Shown here: piece by piece, positions 4,425-5,544 of the stretch
Layout: the number at the start of each line of letters is the position of its first letter
Numbering within the stretch: the stretch's first letter is position 1
Assembly: GCA_012515885.1 (NCBI GenBank)
Contig: JAAYXN010000065.1
Coordinates: 1-5,544 of the forward strand
Length of the DNA stretch: 5,544 bases
Reading direction: 5' to 3'
From: Rhodococcus sp. (in: high G+C Gram-positive bacteria)
GTDB lineage: Bacteria > Actinomycetota > Actinomycetes > Mycobacteriales > Mycobacteriaceae
Translations under genes and position numbers: made by a program
The notes under the pieces: model-generated
The model's database searches: none
Told to the model about the DNA's origin: nothing
Seen by the model: only the letters and a program-made list of their open reading frames with translations

Positions 4425-5544
4425 CGTGGCTGGCTCATCGCGTTCGGACCGAACTGAGGTGCCGCGCCTGCGGCAGGCGCCGCATACGCCGTGGCCGGGT
4501 AACCCTGACCGGCGCCGACCTGCTGCTGGCCGGGTGTGGGCGCGATCGGCTGAGCCGCGATCTGCGGCAGCCCAACAGTCTGCAGGATGCGCGCAATGAT
4601 GTCGTCGGCGGTGACCTCGTCAGCGAGAGCGTCGTAGGACAGCACCAGACGATGACGCAGTACGTCGGGCACGATCTCAAGGATGTCCTGCGGCACCACG
4701 TAGTCGCGGCCGCGGAGCAGAGCCAGCGCCCGCGCTGCCGCAATGATGCCGAGGGTGGCACGCGGCGACGCACCGTACGCGAGCCAGCCTTTGACTTCGG
4801 TGAGACCGAACTGTTCAGGTGTGCGGGTCGCGGCGATCAGCCGAACCACGTAGTCGACGAGGGCGTGGTGAACGAAGACTCCGCTCGCGACCTTCTGCAA
4901 CCGAACAAGCTCTTCCGGTCCCAAGATCTGGTGCGGCTCAGGCGAACTCACACCCATCCGGTACACAATCTCGCGTTCCTCTTCCACTGACGGGTAGTCG
5001 ACGAGGATTTTGAACAGGAAGCGGTCGCGCTGAGCTTCAGGAAGCGGGTAGACGCCTTCGTTCTCGATGGGGTTCTGCGTCGCCATCACCAAGAACGGAT
5101 TGGGCATGTGGTACCGCTTGCCACCGATCGACACGTGCCGTTCAGCCATGACCTCGAGCAGTGCCGACTGAACCTTTGCCGGGGCACGGTTGATTTCGTC
5201 AGCGAGGACGAAGTTGGCCACCACGGGGCCGAGTTCGGTGTCGAACTCTTCCCGGCCCTGCCGGTAGATACGGGTACCGATCAGGTCGGTGGGAACGAGG
5301 TCGGGAGTGAACTGGACGCGCGAGAAGCTGCCGCCTACGACTTTGGCGAAAGTCTCAACCGCGAGGGTTTTTGCGACACCGGGGACGCCCTCAAGAAGAA
5401 CGTGACCGCGAGCCAAAAGCCCCACCAGAATCCGCTCGACCAGGCGATCTTGGCCAACAATGACGCGCTTAACTTCGTAGATCGCGCGCTCTAGGGTTTG
5501 GACGTCGGACGCGAGTTCCTTGGTTGCGGATGTCGCCGATGTCG
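4421..5544 (-). CDS. moxR1: MoxR-family AAA+ ATPase, N-terminus beyond the right edge
   Basis: The frame is open from the right edge: 39 full codons precede the GTG at 5425, which encodes an internal Val, giving 373 visible residues. The upstream codons read ...LERAIYEVKRVIVGQDRLVERILV, continuous with MoxR homology, so the true start lies outside. Numbered from the first full codon: Walker A GVPGVAKT (52-59), Walker B LADEIN (113-118), sensor 1 ATQNP (154-158), the EAQRDRF arginine-finger region (169-175) and sensor 2 GASPRA (257-262). From about residue 330 comes a Pro/Gln/Gly/Ala-rich tail ending NAMSQPR, likely disordered. It matches M. tuberculosis MoxR1 (Rv1479) closely. MoxR ATPases act as chaperone-like remodellers of protein complexes, usually with VWA-domain partners; both partner genes follow immediately, with 4-nt overlaps. 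Few residues should be missing: M. tuberculosis MoxR1 is, from memory, about 377 residues. Confidence 0.96.
   Translation of the reverse strand, partial: TSATSATKELASDVQTLERAIYEVKRVIVGQDRLVERILVGLLARGHVLLEGVPGVAKTLAVETFAKVVGGSFSRVQFTPDLVPTDLIGTRIYRQGREEFDTELGPVVANFVLADEINRAPAKVQSALLEVMAERHVSIGGKRYHMPNPFLVMATQNPIENEGVYPLPEAQRDRFLFKILVDYPSVEEEREIVYRMGVSSPEPHQILGPEELVRLQKVASGVFVHHALVDYVVRLIAATRTPEQFGLTEVKGWLAYGASPRATLGIIAAARALALLRGRDYVVPQDILEIVPDVLRHRLVLSYDALADEVTADDIIARILQTVGLPQIAAQPIAPTPGQQQVGAGQGYPATAYAAPAAGAAPQFGPNAMSQPR

Noticed and set aside
4241..4990. A 249-codon plus-strand frame opposite moxR and DUF58
   Set aside because: It spans the junction of two well-supported genes on the other strand and has no recognisable domain; a codon-bias shadow.
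5423..5425. GTG at 5425 as the MoxR start
   Set aside because: The frame continues upstream to the window edge with conserved MoxR sequence (VKRVIVGQDRLVERIL), and starting here would leave only 12 residues before Walker A.

Overview
This window reads as chromosomal DNA from a mycolic-acid-type actinobacterium (order Mycobacteriales: mycobacteria, Rhodococcus, Gordonia and relatives, not Corynebacterium). The DNA is GC-rich, and every gene lies on the minus strand. The order, read right to left, is moxR-type AAA+ ATPase, DUF58 protein, VWA membrane protein, fabG1 (mabA), inhA, ferrochelatase. This matches the Mycobacterium tuberculosis Rv1479-Rv1485 neighbourhood, where the same families occur. 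An inhA-type long-chain enoyl-ACP reductase next to fabG1 indicates a FAS-II system that makes meromycolate chains. The genus cannot be fixed from this window.

Layout: 4421-5544 is a MoxR ATPase whose N-terminus lies beyond the right edge. Its stop overlaps the GTG start of the DUF58 gene (3459-4424) by 4 nt, and that gene's stop overlaps the GTG start of the VWA gene (2482-3462) in the same way. A 99-nt spacer (2383-2481) follows. It holds a perfect 7-bp inverted repeat and a -10 element (TAGGTT) placed so that the fabG1 mRNA probably begins at its ATG, i.e. leaderless. fabG1 (1627-2382) is followed by an 83-nt spacer, then inhA (710-1543) with a strong ribosome binding site. Four nt later comes hemH/cpfC (1-705), which runs off the left edge.

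Two functional modules are joined. The first is a MoxR/DUF58/VWA module, in which a cytoplasmic AAA+ ATPase probably acts with a soluble VWA-like DUF58 protein and a membrane-anchored VWA domain; the exact client is unknown. The second is FAS-II: FabG1 reduces beta-ketoacyl-AcpM and InhA reduces the trans-2-enoyl-AcpM product. The ferrochelatase inserts iron in the last shared steps of haem synthesis. Very short or overlapping junctions suggest one transcriptional unit, with an internal promoter at fabG1.

I see no mobile element, CRISPR array, RNA gene or evident novel system. This is a conserved core region. The points worth a second look are the promoter architecture, substituted residues in the FabG1 substrate pocket, residue 96 and the C-terminal tail of InhA, and the absence of an Rv1482c-like gene between the two modules.
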